A DNA stretch of 64,000 nucleotides from CBDEGR01 sp965237895 (GTDB lineage: Bacteria > Acidobacteriota > Terriglobia > UBA7540 > JAPUME01), in NCBI GenBank assembly GCA_965237895.1, contig CBDEGR010000002.1, forward strand, positions 868,001 through 932,000, given 5' to 3'. The position numbers were made by a program, and so were the translations under genes. This document shows positions 62,936 to 64,000 of the stretch, piece by piece (the first letter of the stretch is position 1; each line of letters starts with the position of its first letter). Under the pieces are notes generated by a model that was given only the letters and a program-made list of their open reading frames with translations, was not told the DNA's origin and did not search any database.

Positions 62936-64000
62936 ACCGGCTTTACTTCGGCGATTGCCTGACCATCATGCGTGACTTCATGCGGGCTTCCAGTGTGGAT
63001 TTGATCTACCTGGACCCTCCGTTCAACTCTAACCGGGCTTACAATGCGATCTACAAGGATGAAACGGGCCACCCACTGCCAGATCAGATTGAGGCGTTCT
63101 GCGACCTGTGGACGCTAGATGAAGATCGAGAGCGGGCGTTGCGACAAATGCCAGTCTTGATGCGAGAATCAGGCATACAAGATGAAGTTGTAGAGTTTTG
63201 GAAACTCTGGATGAACGCGCTACGCCACACGCAGCCCCGATTGCTGGCGTATCTGTCCTACATGGTCGAGCGCCTACTGCAAATGAAGGTCATCCTCAAA
63301 TCTACCGGCTCGATCTACCTGCACTGCGACCCCACGGCCAGCCACTACATCAAGGCACTGATGGACGCCATTTGGGGGCACGGCAACTTTCGTAATGAAA
63401 TCATCTGGCGTAAGTATGGCGGGTACAAGAACACGGCCAAGAAGAAATTCACGACTGAAACCGACACATTGCTTTACTACACAAAGAGCGATGCATTTAC
63501 GTTCAACCAGGTATTTAGGCCACTATCGAACCGCGTCATTCATAGTGAGTACAAACACGTAGATGAGGATGGGAGAAAGTACGCAATCCCGCGAGGCCGC
63601 ATGTATCGGCGGGGGATCATCAAGCGGGTCTACTTGGATGAACATAAGGGCGTTGCAGTAGGTAGCTTGTGGACGGAGAAAGAACTGACCATGCAGGGGC
63701 GGGATAATGAACGTATGGGATACGCGACGCAGAAACCTCTTGCCCTGCTCGACCGCATTATCACGGCAAGCTCAAACGAAGGCGACGTGGTGTTTGATCC
63801 TTTCTGTGGGTGTGCAACAACCCTGGAATCATCCCACCAGCTAAAACGCCGGTGGATCGGAATTGATATTGCCATTCATGCTGTCAAGCGAGTGGCGAAG
63901 GTTCGACTGCAAGACCGGCTTGGGCTTGTCGAGGGCAGGGACTTCACAATCGAAGGTGTGCCTCGGAACATGAAAGGTGCGAAAGACCTTTGGGAGCGAG
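62932..64000 (+). CDS. Site-specific DNA methyltransferase, truncated by the window end
   Basis: 356 residues are visible and the frame is open to base 64000. Motif IV is in VDLIYLDPPFNSNRAY (DPPF) and the AdoMet motif is in DVVFDPFCGCATTLESSHQL (DPFCGC) near the C-terminal side, so the order is that of beta-class (Mod-like) N6-adenine/N4-cytosine enzymes. KRRWIGIDIAIHAVKRV follows. ATG 62932 overlaps the transposase TGA as ATGA. No restriction gene is visible. Either it is a passenger gene of the IS element or the IS is inserted beside a restriction-modification locus. Confidence 0.9.
   Translation, partial: MNRLYFGDCLTIMRDFMRASSVDLIYLDPPFNSNRAYNAIYKDETGHPLPDQIEAFCDLWTLDEDRERALRQMPVLMRESGIQDEVVEFWKLWMNALRHTQPRLLAYLSYMVERLLQMKVILKSTGSIYLHCDPTASHYIKALMDAIWGHGNFRNEIIWRKYGGYKNTAKKKFTTETDTLLYYTKSDAFTFNQVFRPLSNRVIHSEYKHVDEDGRKYAIPRGRMYRRGIIKRVYLDEHKGVAVGSLWTEKELTMQGRDNERMGYATQKPLALLDRIITASSNEGDVVFDPFCGCATTLESSHQLKRRWIGIDIAIHAVKRVAKVRLQDRLGLVEGRDFTIEGVPRNMKGAKDLWER

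Noticed and set aside
1..64000. tRNA, rRNA and CRISPR signals
   Set aside because: None seen on reading: no spaced direct repeats and no rRNA core sequences. A tRNA scan could not be run, so a single tRNA could have been missed.

Overview
The window reads as a chromosomal segment of a GC-rich, diderm, heterotrophic bacterium, most likely an Acidobacteriota member. This rests on a lipid A operon, a long TonB-dependent receptor with an N-terminal carboxypeptidase-regulatory-like domain, PSD1/DUF1501 gene pairs, an Acidobacteria-style fused 3-hydroxyacyl-CoA dehydrogenase/enoyl-CoA hydratase and a 614-residue acyl-CoA dehydrogenase. The placement is inferred from gene content and recognised protein families; no marker phylogeny could be run. 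I saw no tRNA, rRNA or CRISPR array.

Bases 1 to about 32,088 are dense housekeeping sequence. In order: the end of a 6-pyruvoyl-tetrahydropterin-synthase-like gene, folE and an SDR; a C-terminal processing protease and an outer-membrane barrel on the minus strand; a SurA/PpiD-type periplasmic folding factor; a decayed S46 peptidase; transketolase; a fatty-acid beta-oxidation set (fused dehydrogenase/hydratase, thiolase, acyl-CoA dehydrogenase) interrupted by a broken PAS histidine kinase; a PfkB sugar kinase; fabZ-lpxA-lpxI with a Gfo/Idh oxidoreductase and a TonB-like protein; a small membrane ORF, then miaA reading in frame into hfq, then hflX; pgsA with an AMMECR1 gene; a sugar isomerase and asnS.

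At about 32,088 a sodium:solute symporter fragment is joined in frame to the tail of an SDR. From there to 64,000 the character changes: longer spacers, many gene fragments, transposase remnants and genes for handling external glycans. Intact genes include two PSD1-cytochrome/DUF1501 pairs (33.9-38.7 and 46.5-51.1 kb) with closely matching promoters, a DapA-family lyase next to a class III aminotransferase, a GH38 alpha-mannosidase, an acetoacetate-decarboxylase-like protein, a GHL10-like secreted protein, a TPR protein and a 1,122-residue TonB-dependent receptor. Fragments include a class II aldolase, a sialidase tail, an IS1380 transposase and several unidentified C-termini.

The right edge holds an IS1595-family transposase with one frameshift whose stop codon overlaps (ATGA) the start of a DNA methyltransferase that runs off the window. 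The accessory half looks like a glycan-use island that is gaining and losing genes. Many of the frameshifts lie in short homopolymer or GC runs, so some may be assembly errors rather than biology.
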